Source of the DNA: Agrypnia vestita
Taxonomy: Eukaryota; Arthropoda; Insecta; Trichoptera; Phryganeidae
Assembly (NCBI GenBank): GCA_016648135.1
Contig: JADDOH010023640.1
Span: forward strand, 62,001 to 126,000
Direction of reading: 5' to 3'
Length of the DNA stretch: 64,000 nt
Shown here: positions 54,620 through 64,000 of the stretch, piece after piece
Layout: every line of letters begins with the position of its first letter
Numbering within the stretch: position 1 is the stretch's first letter
Notes under the pieces: model-generated
Told to the model about the DNA's origin: nothing
Databases searched by the model: none
The model's input: only the letters and a program-made list of their open reading frames with translations
Position numbers and translations under genes: made by a program

Positions 54620-54765
54620 TTTTCGGGTTGTTTCTCAGTGAGGTCACAAGAAATCTATGTGATTTTCTCATGCCTGGGTGTTTTTGTGATGTGTTTCGCT
54701 TCAGTAATTGGACCTCGTGACCTATTGAAGCATAGAAAATTATAAAAAATTCCTACCTACAAATA
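54620..54765 (+). mobile_element. tRNA-derived SINE, family 2, 5'-truncated
   Basis: GTGAGGTCACAAGAAATCTA, then GCCTGGGTGTTTTTGTGATG, TTCAGTAATTGGACCTCGTG and an A-rich end. Matches 61650-61790; the A box part is missing or unrecognisable. Confidence 0.6.
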
Positions 54766-54867
54766 CAGGAGAAATCCTATTTTTAAAATTGTGACAATAG
54801 AAATAGAGATGCGTATATGGAGTATATATGTATGTCAAATCAGCATTTTTACCATTTTAAATTAAAA

Positions 54868-55600
54868 TACATGTTCTACGGTTGTTGAGGCTTTTTAACA
54901 GGGCCACCCTCCAATACTTGTTGTATCTGATCGTGCCAGGTCTTTCACGCACGCTCTCTATTCCTTTTGCCTTCAACACTCGCCTCATATATTTTCCTAA
55001 CCATCCTTTCCTCACTCATACGTTCTACATGACCAAACTATCTCAGCACTCCTTGCTTTATTCTACCTAGGTACCACACTACAGCCAGCATTACATTCAG
55101 TTCTAATTTGTTCATTCCTCACTCTATCGACCAAAGATTTTCCGCATAAGCGTCTCGTGACCACATTTCTACTGCATTCACTCTACTTTCATTCCTTTTT
55201 TTGCCGATTCCAGGATTCACTTCCATACATCAGAGTTGGCACCAGAACACCATTATGCACCGCTAATCTTCTTTTGACCAGTTCTTATTGGCCATAATGG
55301 CATTCATTTACTCTGTTACCTGTAGTCACGTTCCTTTCAATATCGTTCTCAGCCTTGCTGTCTCTTCCCAAGTTACACAAACTCATTCACTTGTTCTAAG
55401 CGTTCGTTATTTACAATTACATCATTCCTTCTTCTCTTTTGAACACTATCACTTTCGATTTGCTAACGTTCATCATAAGTTCACTCTACATACATCGAAC
55501 ATCCTGGACATGAATGTTGCGGAAGCAAAAGTGGTATGTCAAGATAGAAGATAAAAGAAAAGGCGTTCTTTTCTCTCTGTCTACCCCTGGGGAAAAATGG
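54868..55600 (+). pseudogene. RTE-like LINE with inverted 5' part
   Basis: 54868-55490 encodes RT on the minus strand: MMNVSKSKVIVFKRRRNDVI, VNNERLEQVNEFV, then the YGSESW and GHVERM-type boxes with stops, down to RVALLKSLNNRR. 55503-55600 reads on plus: MNVAEAKVVCQDRR, then RSFLSVYPWGKMA, the extreme C-terminus. So the 3' end is on plus and the upstream part is inverted, the signature of twin-primed LINE insertion. Confidence 0.65.
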
Positions 55601-55638
55601 CATGATGGTTTGCTAGTTAAATCAAAATAGAATTCACT

Positions 55639-55724
55639 GACTTGGCAGTGAGACAAGGCTTGAACCCCTGATGACTAGATCGCTAGACAAAAGTCTTAAC
55701 CACCAGAACAATGGGCAAATCTAT
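55639..55724 (-). mobile_element. SINE family 1 fragment
   Basis: Minus strand has TTGTTCTGGTGGTTAAGACT and GGGGTTCAAGCC, the A- and B-box part only. Confidence 0.5.
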
Positions 55725-55860
55725 TTTTTCTATTTGAGACAGGTACCTTCATGTACAAAAATATAATACCCACACAACAACACTGCCACAAACTGAAAAA
55801 TGCCAGTTTTTAGCTGTGGATACCAAATCAATTGCCTGATCAGTATTTTTGATATTGTAA

Positions 55861-56006
55861 GGGCCTGTTGTTTGATCAGAAGTAAGAGTAATAGTTAAGA
55901 AAAAAGCATAGATTTTTGCATTCTCCACCAATCAAAACACCCGTTTTCGTAAAAATCTATGCTTTTGCTTAACTCTTACTCTAACTTTTGATCAAATAAC
56001 AGGCCC
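55861..56006. mobile_element. Harbinger-like (Tourist-type) MITE, 146 bp
   Basis: Ends GGGCCTGTTGTTTGATCA and TGATCAAATAACAGGCCC. Arms extend over AAGTAAGAGTAATAGTTAAG and AAAGCATAGATTTTTGC. Flanked by TAA on both sides (55858-55860, 56007-56009). GGGCCTGTT ends with a 3-bp TAA/TTA duplication are characteristic of PIF/Harbinger MITEs. No ORF. Confidence 0.8.
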
Positions 56007-56027
56007 TAAGAATGGCATATCTCTAGC

Positions 56028-56180
56028 TAGTACTATTTGGTCATGACGCTCGCCTGGTGATTGATGGTTCGAACCTCATTCCAGGACACCAACAAGTTAG
56101 TCTTATTTTCAAAGCACAAACATTTAGTATATTTTGAAAATTGTAAGAATATCAATCATATTACATCTCTATTTTTCAAA
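56028..56180 (+). mobile_element. SINE family 1, diverged copy
   Basis: ATTTGGTCATGACGCTCGCC, B box ATGGTTCGAACC, body TTTTCAAAGCACAAACATTT and tail CATCTCTATTTTTCAAAA. Confidence 0.6.
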
Positions 56181-56206
56181 ATGAAAAATAGAGATGTAAT
56201 ATGATT
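56154..56206. repeat. perfect 25-bp hairpin
   Basis: AATCATATTACATCTCTATT... followed after a 3-base loop by its exact complement. The left arm is the SINE tail, so the right arm is an inverted copy of that tail. It separates the SINE from the LINE fragment. Confidence 0.85.
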
Positions 56207-56545
56207 TTTTTTACTGACATGACTAGTAATGTTGAAGTTTTACATAGAACAAATACAAACAGACAGTTACTCAACATAGTAAAGCTCCGTAAAATTTCAT
56301 ATTTTGGTCATATAATGAGAGGCGAAAAATACTCCATCCTTCAGCTTGTCATGAAGGGGAAGATTGAGGGTCGCAGAGGGGTTGGAAGGAGGCGGCATTC
56401 CTGGCCTCGAAACATCCGAGAGTGGACCGTGACAAGAAGCGTGGAAGAGCTGTTCCGCACTGCCCTGGACAGGGAAACTTTCTCCCAGATGATCGCCGAC
56501 GTCGGGGGGACCCGACAGGGCACATGAAGAAGAAGAAGATTTTTC
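56207..56545 (+). pseudogene. RTE-like RT C-terminus (subfamily 4), open
   Basis: Open to the stop at 56525-56527: TSNVEVLHRT, RQLLNIVKLRKISYFGHIMR, GEKYSILQLVMKGKIEGRRG, VGRRRHSWPRNIREWTVTRS, VEELFRTALDRETFSQMIAD, VGGTRQGT. This is the complete C-terminal tail after the thumb, without stops, followed by GAAGAAGAAGAAG (56524-56539). The catalytic domain is absent, so it is a 5'-truncated copy; youngest of its subfamily here. Confidence 0.8.
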
Positions 56546-56845
56546 AAAAAATAAAAAAATATATAATATTTTCAAAATATCTGGAACAACACTACCACAC
56601 TTTAAATATGACTATAAATTGTATATTCAAAAAGCATATTTATTATGTATCCTGATTTTGATTGTTGAGAGAGAGAAATAAAAAAAGTTGAAAACTCCAA
56701 ATTCAATTTACTCAGAATGTGAGATTTGGGATTGCGATGGTGTTCTAGGGGTGCGATATCAGTTTTCTTTTAAATTAACCTATGTGTGATAAACAAAACG
56801 AAGTCCAATACCTCAGTTTCATGTAAATGTCAAATGATACCTTAT

Positions 56846-57062
56846 TAATCCTTTCCATATGGCCCAACCATTGAAGACTTCCTATTTTGATGAATCTCGA
56901 GACACTTATTTCATTAAACAATATATATCTAGAGTATACTGTTGTAGTGTCTATACCAGAATCCATTTTGTAAAACCGCCCTGTGCATCAAAATTTTCCT
57001 TTCAAAAACTTTCAGTGCACACTCATTCTTCTATTCAGTACCCATGTCTCAAATGCATACAT
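56846..57062 (-). pseudogene. LINE RT fragment (subfamily 5)
   Basis: Minus strand: YAFETWVLNRRM, then KFLKGKF, GRFYKMDSGIDTTTVYS, FNEISVSRFIKIGSLQWLGH and MERI. The Y..ETW...., FERKILR, and I..G.L.WLGH boxes in that order mark an LINE RT tail related to, but distinct from, subfamily 1. At least two frameshifts. Confidence 0.6.
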
Positions 57063-57064
57063 AA

Positions 57065-57495
57065 TCATTGTGTAGGTATGTACTTGAACTACATATATTA
57101 TTGTAATGAAAATCTCAATATGCTGAAGTCAACAAATGCTGAAGTTAATAAAAGTATAAATCTCAGTGATAGTTGCATAAAATTACAAAAATAAAAGACA
57201 TTTGAACTTGATAAATTTAAGATCAAACACCTGATTTCTTCTTAGCTTTCAATTTTTCATATTGCGGTATCTAAAAACCATGTTCTTGCACGTGACTTTT
57301 GCCTAAAGTGGATATTTTGTGTTGTATTTTGGTGATTATTAAATTAAATTACCAGACCTTATAAGGCTTATATGTATGTACATACTCATAAGTTTCAATT
57401 TTGAATATTGATTTATAATAGCGATGCATCTGCTTGATTTTTGTTTCAAATCAATTTCACAACTCAATCTATTGGCCATTGAATCTTAAACACCT
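57065..57495. other. unassigned sequence
   Basis: Nothing recognised. Confidence 0.35.
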
Positions 57496-57499
57496 GTGT

Positions 57500-58328
57500 T
57501 CAATACAAGAGGAAGTTGGAACTAATACAAGAGTGATGGTTATACATTGCTCTGGGTCGGTTTTATCATGACTGAGGTATAACTGAAAAGAGGACTGTTC
57601 TACCGAAGCTGACCATCTGGGTGATCTCATTACAGGAAGCATTTCTCAACAACAAAGCTGTGGTGCCCTCCAAGAGTTTATACGATGATTTGAACCACAA
57701 CTATAACAATATTCAGGATCAGATAAAAGACATTCTAATATTATCCTTATTTAATTGACTTGAAATGCATTTCGCCTTGTAAGGGTGTTCCAACAGGGTG
57801 AAATGCAAAACACGTCTGAAGTCAATTAAATACGTAGAATCAAAAACAAATAGGTGCATGTATTAATTCCACACACGTGATCTTAACTTATCGTGCAAGT
57901 TTACCCCGATAACAATAAAAATGTGTATTCAGGACCTCCATCAAAATTACTAATCTCCCAATAATACCAAAAGGTTTATTAAGACTATTGTCAAGGATGT
58001 AACAAAGTCCAAGAGAATAAATCCGAAAAATTGTTGAGAACCGTTTGGAAGATTTTGAAATTATTTTTGAAACCGACATTGTGACAGTGACGACTGATGG
58101 AGCTAGTGTCATGAAAAATTTGGACGTGAGAGTCTTGTCGAAAATCAACATTGCCTAAATCATGCAATTCATCTAGCCGTTATAAACGTTTTATGCCGAA
58201 AAGAGGATGAATGTCAAACACATGAAAATTCAGTTGAAGAAGACGACGATGAACAATATATATTGAAAAGCGACTTGGAAAATAAGGAAAGTGCAGAAAT
58301 CCAAAATGAAAAACTATGTTTGAAATAA
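57500..58328 (+). pseudogene. hAT-like transposase remnant
   Basis: Best part: DIVTVTTDGASVMKNLD (about 58076-58126; the DGAS motif of hAT/ZBED transposases), then after a frameshift VENQHCLNHAIHLAVINVLC, RKEDECQTHENSVEEDDDEQ and a run to the stop at 58326-58328. C..HAIHLAV corresponds to the C..H box after the catalytic Asp. Upstream coding is broken and interrupted by a small foldback (57752-57829). The C-terminal dimerisation region is absent. Confidence 0.75.
57752..57829. repeat. small foldback inside the hAT remnant
   Basis: TTTAATTGACTT...AAGTCAATTAAA arms with ATGCATTTCGCCTTGTAAGG inside, similar to the outer arms of the foldback at 4293. Confidence 0.55.
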
Positions 58329-58399
58329 AATAATAATAATAAGTTAATTTTTTAACATAATTTTTTTTCATGATTTAAACGAAAAATAATCAAAGTCTC

Positions 58400-58480
58400 G
58401 AGTCCCGGGAATTCCAGGGACTTTAAAAATTTGGGTCTCGAGTCCCGGGAATCGAAAAAACCCGAGACTTCAGAATCCCT
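58400..58480 (+). repeat. direct repeat TCTCGAGTCCCGGGAAT
   Basis: Two copies (58397 and 58436) about 40 bp apart, GC-rich against an AT-rich background, just after the hAT remnant; could be subterminal binding repeats of that element. Confidence 0.5.
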
Positions 58481-58489
58481 AGTCATAAC

Positions 58490-59640
58490 AATAGTCGCCC
58501 ATCTTGGATCAGGTCATGTTGCCCATCAGATTTGTCACAACAATAGTTGCCCATCCACATCTTGGCCTTCTTCTTCATCCCCGTCCACAGCAACCTCCCT
58601 ACCTGCAGCCTGCTTTCCTGTGCCGGGGTAAAAGACCAAGCATCACTCTCGTGTAGTGCAATTGGTTGTATTGACATTGTGCACCTTTTAATCTTTTTAC
58701 TGTGTGACAATAGCAATTTTTGTATAGAAAAGCAGTAAGCATTTTCTGAATTTATTATTTTATTTATTTCTTGTTATATATTACATATCCTGTCATAATT
58801 CATCTTAGTTATTTGAACTTTTTAATCAAATCAAATACCTGGCTGGCTATGGTGCATGGGGATATTGATGATGGCTTATGCAATTTGCTCACTCCTTAGA
58901 ACGATCTCAATATTTTGATCAGCTTTGCAATTAGGAGTATTGTTATACTCGCATGTGAAATACATAGCCTTTAAAGGCAATAAATGTATGATCATTTTTA
59001 CAAATTGTACCTACATAATATTATTTATTTAATTGAATATTTAATGCAATAGAGTATTTACTTTTGCGTGAAAATATTCAAAAAGTTTATTTTTTTAATT
59101 AATTGCTACATGATTGTGTATCTACACGTCATACACTATCTTGGCTGTCACGAAATAATGTATAAAAATATTAATTAGACCGAGCTGGGGAGCTAGTGTG
59201 TACGTTTACTTGCATATACAAATTATAATACTAACTCTGTCCTACATCGATAATTTATATCGAAGAGCGGATCAGTCTCACCCCCTTTATCGCTGCTCAC
59301 GCAATAGTTCATTGTTCGCAATAATACATATTCACCTTCCTTGATTAAACTATAAATATTCACATCAGATATGATATACACAATTTATTGCTATTCAAAG
59401 TACTAGCGATTAATCGCTAATCTTTAATGCAGAATATGCATTATGAGGTTATCCATCAACATGTAAGTAATTTATTATTTATTTGTTAATGACGAAAATA
59501 CCTACTAAAAAATTATCTTCATATTTGTATTAAAACTAGAACGTAAATAAATTTAAAAAGTTAATATATACCAAAAAGAGCTTTCGCTACTACATGATAA
59601 CCTTTGATACTTGATATTTATACCAATGGTACGATAAAAT
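58490..59640. other. unassigned sequence
   Basis: No domain recognised in short open stretches (58431-58631, 58483-58716). No known repeat. Confidence 0.35.
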
Positions 59641-59654
59641 TAAAAATCTGCAAA

Positions 59655-59725
59655 ATCTGCTTCGATGATCATCCAGGATACACCCTGCAATGGGAACTGA
59701 ATCGTTGGCCAGAGGAGTCAGAGTC
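59655..59725. repeat. family B remnant
   Basis: ATGATCATCCAGGATACACC then CTGCAATGGGAACTGAATCG, TTGGCCAGAGG. Recognisable but decayed; no working core. Confidence 0.4.
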
Positions 59726-59818
59726 AGAGGGCAGAAAAGGCTAAAAGACTTGATACAAAAGTAACATGATTAAATTATTTTATAATTTTATTTAAAAAAT
59801 TGAAGTATTCTATATATA

Positions 59819-61104
59819 TTAGGTCCTTACATATGAAATTGGCGTTTAGTATGGGAGGAACATAAAGCCGATTTTTTTTTTATTATAATATATTTATTTA
59901 ATCAAAGTATGTATCATCGCTATCTATGCACTTTTTCCATCTCATAGGTAGTTCATCGATTCCTTTACTAAAAAAACCATTCGGACGGGAATCAATAAAA
60001 TCTTTGAAGGCGGTTTGGACTGCCCCATCGGAGTTGAATTTTTTCCTTTGCAAGAAGTTATCCAAATTTCGAAAAAAATGATAATCTGTTGGGGCAAGGT
60101 CCGGAGAGTACGGTGGATGTCTTAGACATTCCAATTGAAGCTCCTCTAATTTGGTAGCCGTCTGTTGTGCAGTGTGTGGTCTAGCGTTATCATGAAGCAG
60201 CAGTGGCCTAGAGCGATTAACCAGCCTCGGTTGTTTAGCAGCTAGCTTTTCCATCATGGTTTGCAGTTGCTGACAATAGACATCTGCCGTAATCGTCTGG
60301 CCAGATTTAAGAAAGCTGTAGTGAACGACACCAGCACTAGTCCACCAAACGCTCACAAGTAACTTTTTTGGAGTCAATTTTCGCTTGGGGCATGGTTTGG
60401 CTGGTTCGGCAGGGTTCAGCCATTGCGATGAGCGCTTCCGATTATCGTACAGGATCCACTTTTCATCACAGGTAATGATTCGATTTAAAATCCCTTCATT
60501 ATTGTGCCGGTTGAGTAATGCAACGCAGCAGTCAACGCGCGTTTGTTGATTTGCTTCACTCAATTCGTGAGGTACCCACCTTTCAAGCTTTTTCACCTTA
60601 CCAATTTGCTTCAAGTGGATTAAAACAGTTTATCACTAACACCGCAGCCTGCAGCTAACTCGGATGTGGTTTGCGATGGATCCGCTTCCACAATAGCCTT
60701 CAATTCTTCATTATCAACTTTGGTCTCCGGCCGTCCACAGGGCTTGTTCTGCAGGTCGAAATTTCCAGAACGAAAACGTTGGAACCAAAAACGCACTGTG
60801 TTTTCTTTTGCGGCGCCGTCGCCATACACATCATTAATCCTTCGAGCCGTATCTGCAGCACTGGTGCCACGGTGGATCTCGTACTCGTAAATAACGCGAT
60901 ATTTCAAGTTTTTCATTTTGTAAACTGAGTGACGCAAAGAAAAAAACAATTGAGGAAAAAACAAATGAATTATAATTTTCAAAACACAAATACATGAGTA
61001 AATAGCTGTATAAATTTGGATTTGGAATTCCTAACCAAAGAGAAGATATTTGAGATCAAATTTGCCAGTACGGCAAAACGCCAATTTCATATGTAAGGAC
61101 CTAA
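59819..61104 (-). mobile_element. mariner transposon, copy 3 (1286 bp)
   Basis: Perfect 29-bp terminal inverted repeats starting TTAGGTCCTTACATATGAAA, flanked by TA (59817-59818 and 61105-61106). Minus orientation. Inserted within the target duplication of a hAT MITE (see 61110). Confidence 0.96.
59898..60916 (-). pseudogene. mariner transposase, copy 3 (one-base deletion)
   Basis: Start codon 60916, stop 59900-59898. The only visible lesion is loss of one A in GATAAAACTG near 60630, which shifts the frame after residue 95 (GCGVSD). Otherwise all 339 residues are present: HTH region, WVPHEL (114-119), D151 in CDEKW, D243 in HDNARPH, D278 in PDLAPTD. The same run of A's is altered in copy 1, so it is a mutational hot spot or near an ancestral one. 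Closest of the three to a working gene. Confidence 0.94.
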
Positions 61105-61109
61105 TATAT

Positions 61110-61584
61110 CAGGGTTCGAAAAAATATGATTTTTATAATAAAAATAAAAAAATCGGATTTTTTGATATATGTCCGATATATATCAAAAATTGGATATATA
61201 TCCAAACTTTTTTCCTCCTTTTTTGCACACGTTGATTGATACAAACTCGAAATAATTAGAAAATTTTTATTTTGTATATGAATTATTATTTATTAGATAA
61301 TTGAATTGCATACTGAAAAAAGCTTATATATGCAATTATTTTATATAAGTTATAAAAGTTGCTCTTTCTAATGTAGTGTTATGGGTGTTTGTTTCTTTGT
61401 GTGAAATAAAAAACAGATTATATGAAACAAATTATACTAAAAAATAACCATAGCACTTTTTAAAATACAACTAGCGCCATCTATTTACATTCGCAGAAAG
61501 TTTTCTTGAATATATATCAACAATAAAAATCGATCGTGATATATATCATGATATATATCCGCGGATATATATCCTCGAACACTG
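61110..61584. mobile_element. hAT-like MITE, 475 bp
   Basis: Ends CAGGGTTCGA and TCGAACACTG (one mismatch), the CAGNGTTC type of hAT ends. Right flank ATATATAT (61585-61592). The left 8 bp are split by mariner copy 3: bases 59811-59818 plus 61107-61109 rebuild ATATATAT next to the left end. Rich in GATATATATC words. No transposase. The AT-repeat target makes the duplication less certain. Confidence 0.65.
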
Positions 61585-61605
61585 ATATATATAGACTCTT
61601 TTATT

Positions 61606-61790
61606 ATGGCACCCTCGTAGCCCAGTGGGTATGACACTGACTTCTTACACCTAGGGTTCCGGGTTTGATTCCCGGTGAGGTCACAAAAAATTTAAGTGAT
61701 TTACTCAAGCCTGGGTGTCTTGAGATATAGTTCACTTCTGTAATTGCGCCTCTTGGCTTGTTGAAACGTAAAAATAAAAAAAATTAGTCA
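61606..61790 (+). mobile_element. tRNA-derived SINE, family 2
   Basis: A box TAGCCCAGTGGG (61618-61629) and B box GGTTTGATTCC (61662-61672), correctly spaced. Then body GTGAGGTCACAAAAAATTTA, GCCTGGGTGTCTTGAG, and an A-rich tail ending about 61785. The head resembles a tRNA 5' part (CGTAGCCCAGTGGGTATGAC). Confidence 0.75.
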
Positions 61791-61807
61791 CATAGATTCT
61801 TAGTTGT

Positions 61808-62450
61808 TATTATATAATATTAGTTGTAACCCTTCAAAAATGATGATACTTTTACATGTCGGTTCCTTAGAGATAAGTATTTATTTATTTTTTTAATGCT
61901 CCTATATATGCACCTTGAAAATACACAGTAGTTATGCATATCAATGTGAATTTATGTAAAATAATATTCACATTTTGACAGTCTCTACGTACACTCGGAC
62001 ATCTACCAAAAAGGCACTTTTGACTTTTTTGTACCAACGTATAGAAAATATTCTTTTTCATAATACAAGATTGAAAAAAGAAATTCTACTCTTTTTTGAG
62101 AAAAAAAACTGGCATAAAAGTGGACAAACACGCTCATTTTGTATGTAAAAACATACTTCAAAAAACTCGTCTGTAAAGTTTTTTTTGTTGATGTCTTAGT
62201 TTATGTAGACTGTCGATTTGTCCTCCATTAGTAGAAACTGTTGTCCATGCAATAACTTTTGCAACTTTTTTGTCGGCAATCGATAGATATCAACAATGTC
62301 GTTTTTCAATTAGGATACTACATATTTCTATTCCAACAGTAAAGTTTGCTTCCATCGAAAAGTTTCCTTGGCTCGTAGTAGTTTGGTAATATGATTTTAT
62401 CATTTAATGCTTGGAAAAGATTGTTTAGAAATGTTCAGCAAAAATAAGAT
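61808..62450. other. unassigned; possible decayed Helitron end at left
   Basis: TTAGTTGTAACCCTTCAAAA followed by ATGATACTTTTACATGTCGG (61812-61863) resembles the minus-strand Helitron end at 15650 with the CTAG lost. The rest is unrecognised. Confidence 0.35.
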
Positions 62451-62453
62451 TTA

Positions 62454-62990
62454 CTCATCCGTATTCTGAAAATAACAATGTCTGGATCTTTAAGATCTTT
62501 ATCCCAACACTTAATAGACGATAATAAAAATTAAAAATGTCCAGAGCGGATTTTGTAATTCTACGGCTCAAGTACACAATATTAAAAGGTGAAATAAGAA
62601 AGATTGTTTCTTACAAACGTATTAATTTCTTCATCCACAGCGTCCAGATTTAATATCATGACTAAACTTGTCATGACCACGTTCGGCGTTACTGCGTATT
62701 CAAATCTTGCCATCTTGACATTTGACAGATAACAATTTACATCTTTTTCCCTCCCTCTATATCTATCTCATTTAGAAACTTACAGAAACGAACACCGACG
62801 TAAAGCTATGTCTCGTTTATTTTTAATTTTTATTATCGTCTATTAAGTGTTGGGATAAAGATCTTAAAGATCCAGACATATCTGTCAAAAAATGTCAAGA
62901 TGGGAAGATTTGAATATGCGGTAACGCCGAACACGGTCATGACAAGTTTCGCCATGATATTTCATCTGGACGCTGTGGATGAAGAAATTA
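62454..62990. mobile_element. long-TIR foldback element (family E), copy 2, cut by a LINE
   Basis: Begins TCATCCGTATTCTGAAAATA as the copy at 42710 and runs through the centre into the right arm, but stops at GGATGAAGAAATTAAT where a poly-T begins. The right-arm remainder is not seen inside the window. Confidence 0.8.
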
Positions 62991-64000
62991 ATTTTTTTTT
63001 TTTTTTTTAAATTTAATGGCTTGTCACCCAGTAAAAGGATGTTATTGCCAGAAACTAGTCAATAGGTCATCGACATAAACATTACAGCTCAATGCAATTA
63101 CTCTCTAAGAATCGTAGTAACACTTTCAATACTTCCCGTCGGCAGTCTGTAAGCAAGAGCTGGATATTTGTAGGGAAAGGGACATTAAGATCTGCAAGAT
63201 CCTGGAGTAAGGACTGAGTACCGACATTTAAAATGCAATTGAAAAACAAGTGGTTCAAATCCTCCTCCTCTTGTCCACACTCACAGATTGAAGAGTTAAG
63301 AACATGAATTTTTGCAAGGTGTAAGCGGATAGAGCAATGACCCAGACGCATTCGGCAAACCATTGAAGTCTCCCTCTTGCTCAATCTGATCCTGTGAAAC
63401 CAGGCTCGAGATGGGATAAGTGGCTGAATAGCGGCGTAGTGTCGACCTTTTGACATTTTAGTGAGGTCCCAATGAGACTGCCACTGAAGTGCGGCATCGT
63501 TTCTTGTAATATTGAAAAGATCGCTCACTGGAATAGTGGAAAATGTGGCATCCCCCTGTGAGATTGCATTTTTAGCCAGCGAGTCTACCATTTCATTACC
63601 AGGGATGCCTACATGACTCGGAATCCAAGCCAAAACAATTTCAAATTTATCCAAGGAAAGGTCGTGAATTATACTCCGAATTTCCATGCAGATCTGATCA
63701 TCAGGGTGCCGAAAGGGGCTGGATTTAATTTTGAGCAGAGAACTTAAGGAATCTGAAAGAATAAGGCACTTCTTTGATTGTTTTGGTTTACATGATTTTA
63801 GCGCTTCTCGGATTGCCAAGCACTCAGCAGTAAAAATGGATGTCTCTTTAGGGAGTTGAAATATACCTTGGATACCATCATTTGGACAATAAAACGCAGC
63901 ACCCGTACAGCCGGTTGCCTGGAGTTTGGATCCGTCAGTGAAAATTTGAGTCCAGCCATACCATTCTTTATTTATTATTTCAGAAAATATTCTCTTAGGG
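62991..64000 (-). mobile_element. LINE with RNase H domain, 3' end (runs off window)
   Basis: Minus-strand non-LTR retrotransposon. Poly-A (T17 on plus, 62992-63008) abuts the family E element, then about 70 bp of 3' UTR, then the ORF at 63082. The insertion is younger than the family E copy. Confidence 0.85.
63082..64000 (-). CDS. LINE ORF2 C-terminus: RNase H plus Cys tail (partial)
   Basis: Open from the window edge to the stop at 63082-63084, about 305 codons, no interruption. RNase H removes the RNA strand after reverse transcription. Catalytic acidic residues are visible: D in IFTDGSK (about 63937), E in FTAECLAI, D in LILSDSLSS and D in GIPGNEMVDSLAK, with WIPSHVGIPGN the usual signature. 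A C-terminal tail follows with a Cys/His box C-E-C-G...H-L-F-F-N-C. Such RNase H-bearing LINEs belong to the I/R1/Loner-type groups; the exact clade is not set. The RT part lies outside the window. Confidence 0.85.
   Translation of the reverse strand, partial: PKRIFSEIINKEWYGWTQIFTDGSKLQATGCTGAAFYCPNDGIQGIFQLPKETSIFTAECLAIREALKSCKPKQSKKCLILSDSLSSLLKIKSSPFRHPDDQICMEIRSIIHDLSLDKFEIVLAWIPSHVGIPGNEMVDSLAKNAISQGDATFSTIPVSDLFNITRNDAALQWQSHWDLTKMSKGRHYAAIQPLIPSRAWFHRIRLSKRETSMVCRMRLGHCSIRLHLAKIHVLNSSICECGQEEEDLNHLFFNCILNVGTQSLLQDLADLNVPFPTNIQLLLTDCRREVLKVLLRFLESNCIEL

Overview
The window looks like intergenic or intronic DNA from an insect, most likely a moth or butterfly. It is AT-rich, has no long intact host ORF, and is packed with remnants of many eukaryotic transposon classes. 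Lepidoptera is suggested by Helitrons bounded by A|TC...CTAG|T, RTE-like LINE tails, and mariner, piggyBac and hAT remnants together with tRNA-derived SINEs. This assignment is an inference; no host gene could be named.

Layout. 0-10 kb: a terminal-inverted-repeat family (family A), a SINE, a LINE RT tail, a foldback element carrying a solo LTR, a non-LTR Gag remnant, and Helitron ends. 10-16 kb: an RTE-like RT tail, palindromic MITEs, more family A, and a minus-strand Helitron. 16-24 kb: a 26-bp tandem array, a complete solo LTR, mariner copy 1 inserted in a SINE, RT fragments, and a foldback with tRNA-type promoter boxes. 24.9-26 kb: a GC-richer tract, the best candidate for host regulatory or unique DNA. 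26-35 kb: foldbacks, a complete Helitron, a 178-bp tandem duplication, RT fragments, and mariner copy 2. 35-46 kb: a possible exon, a Penelope-like GIY-YIG remnant, a Helitron, an RT tail, a piggyBac remnant, a long-TIR foldback, and a Helitron repeat array. 46-57 kb: MITEs, a SINE, RT fragments, a Helitron with a tandemly duplicated 3' end, an RT gene split by a 376-bp insertion, a LINE with an inverted 5' part, and a Harbinger-like MITE. 57-64 kb: a hAT transposase remnant, mariner copy 3 (one base short of an open frame), a hAT MITE, a SINE, and a LINE RNase H domain running off the window end.

The coding matter acts in transposition: mariner (DD34D), piggyBac and hAT for DNA copying out and in, and RTE, CR1/jockey, I-like and Penelope-like elements for retrotransposition. 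Most copies are broken. Nested insertions give a relative order of events; for example mariner copy 3 sits inside the 8-bp target duplication of a hAT MITE.

The most interesting signal is a set of hammerhead-ribozyme-like cores (CTGANGA, stem II, GAAA, palindromic stem III) in several repeat families. Stem I pairing changes in compensation between families, and one copy lies directly downstream of the Penelope-like endonuclease remnant.
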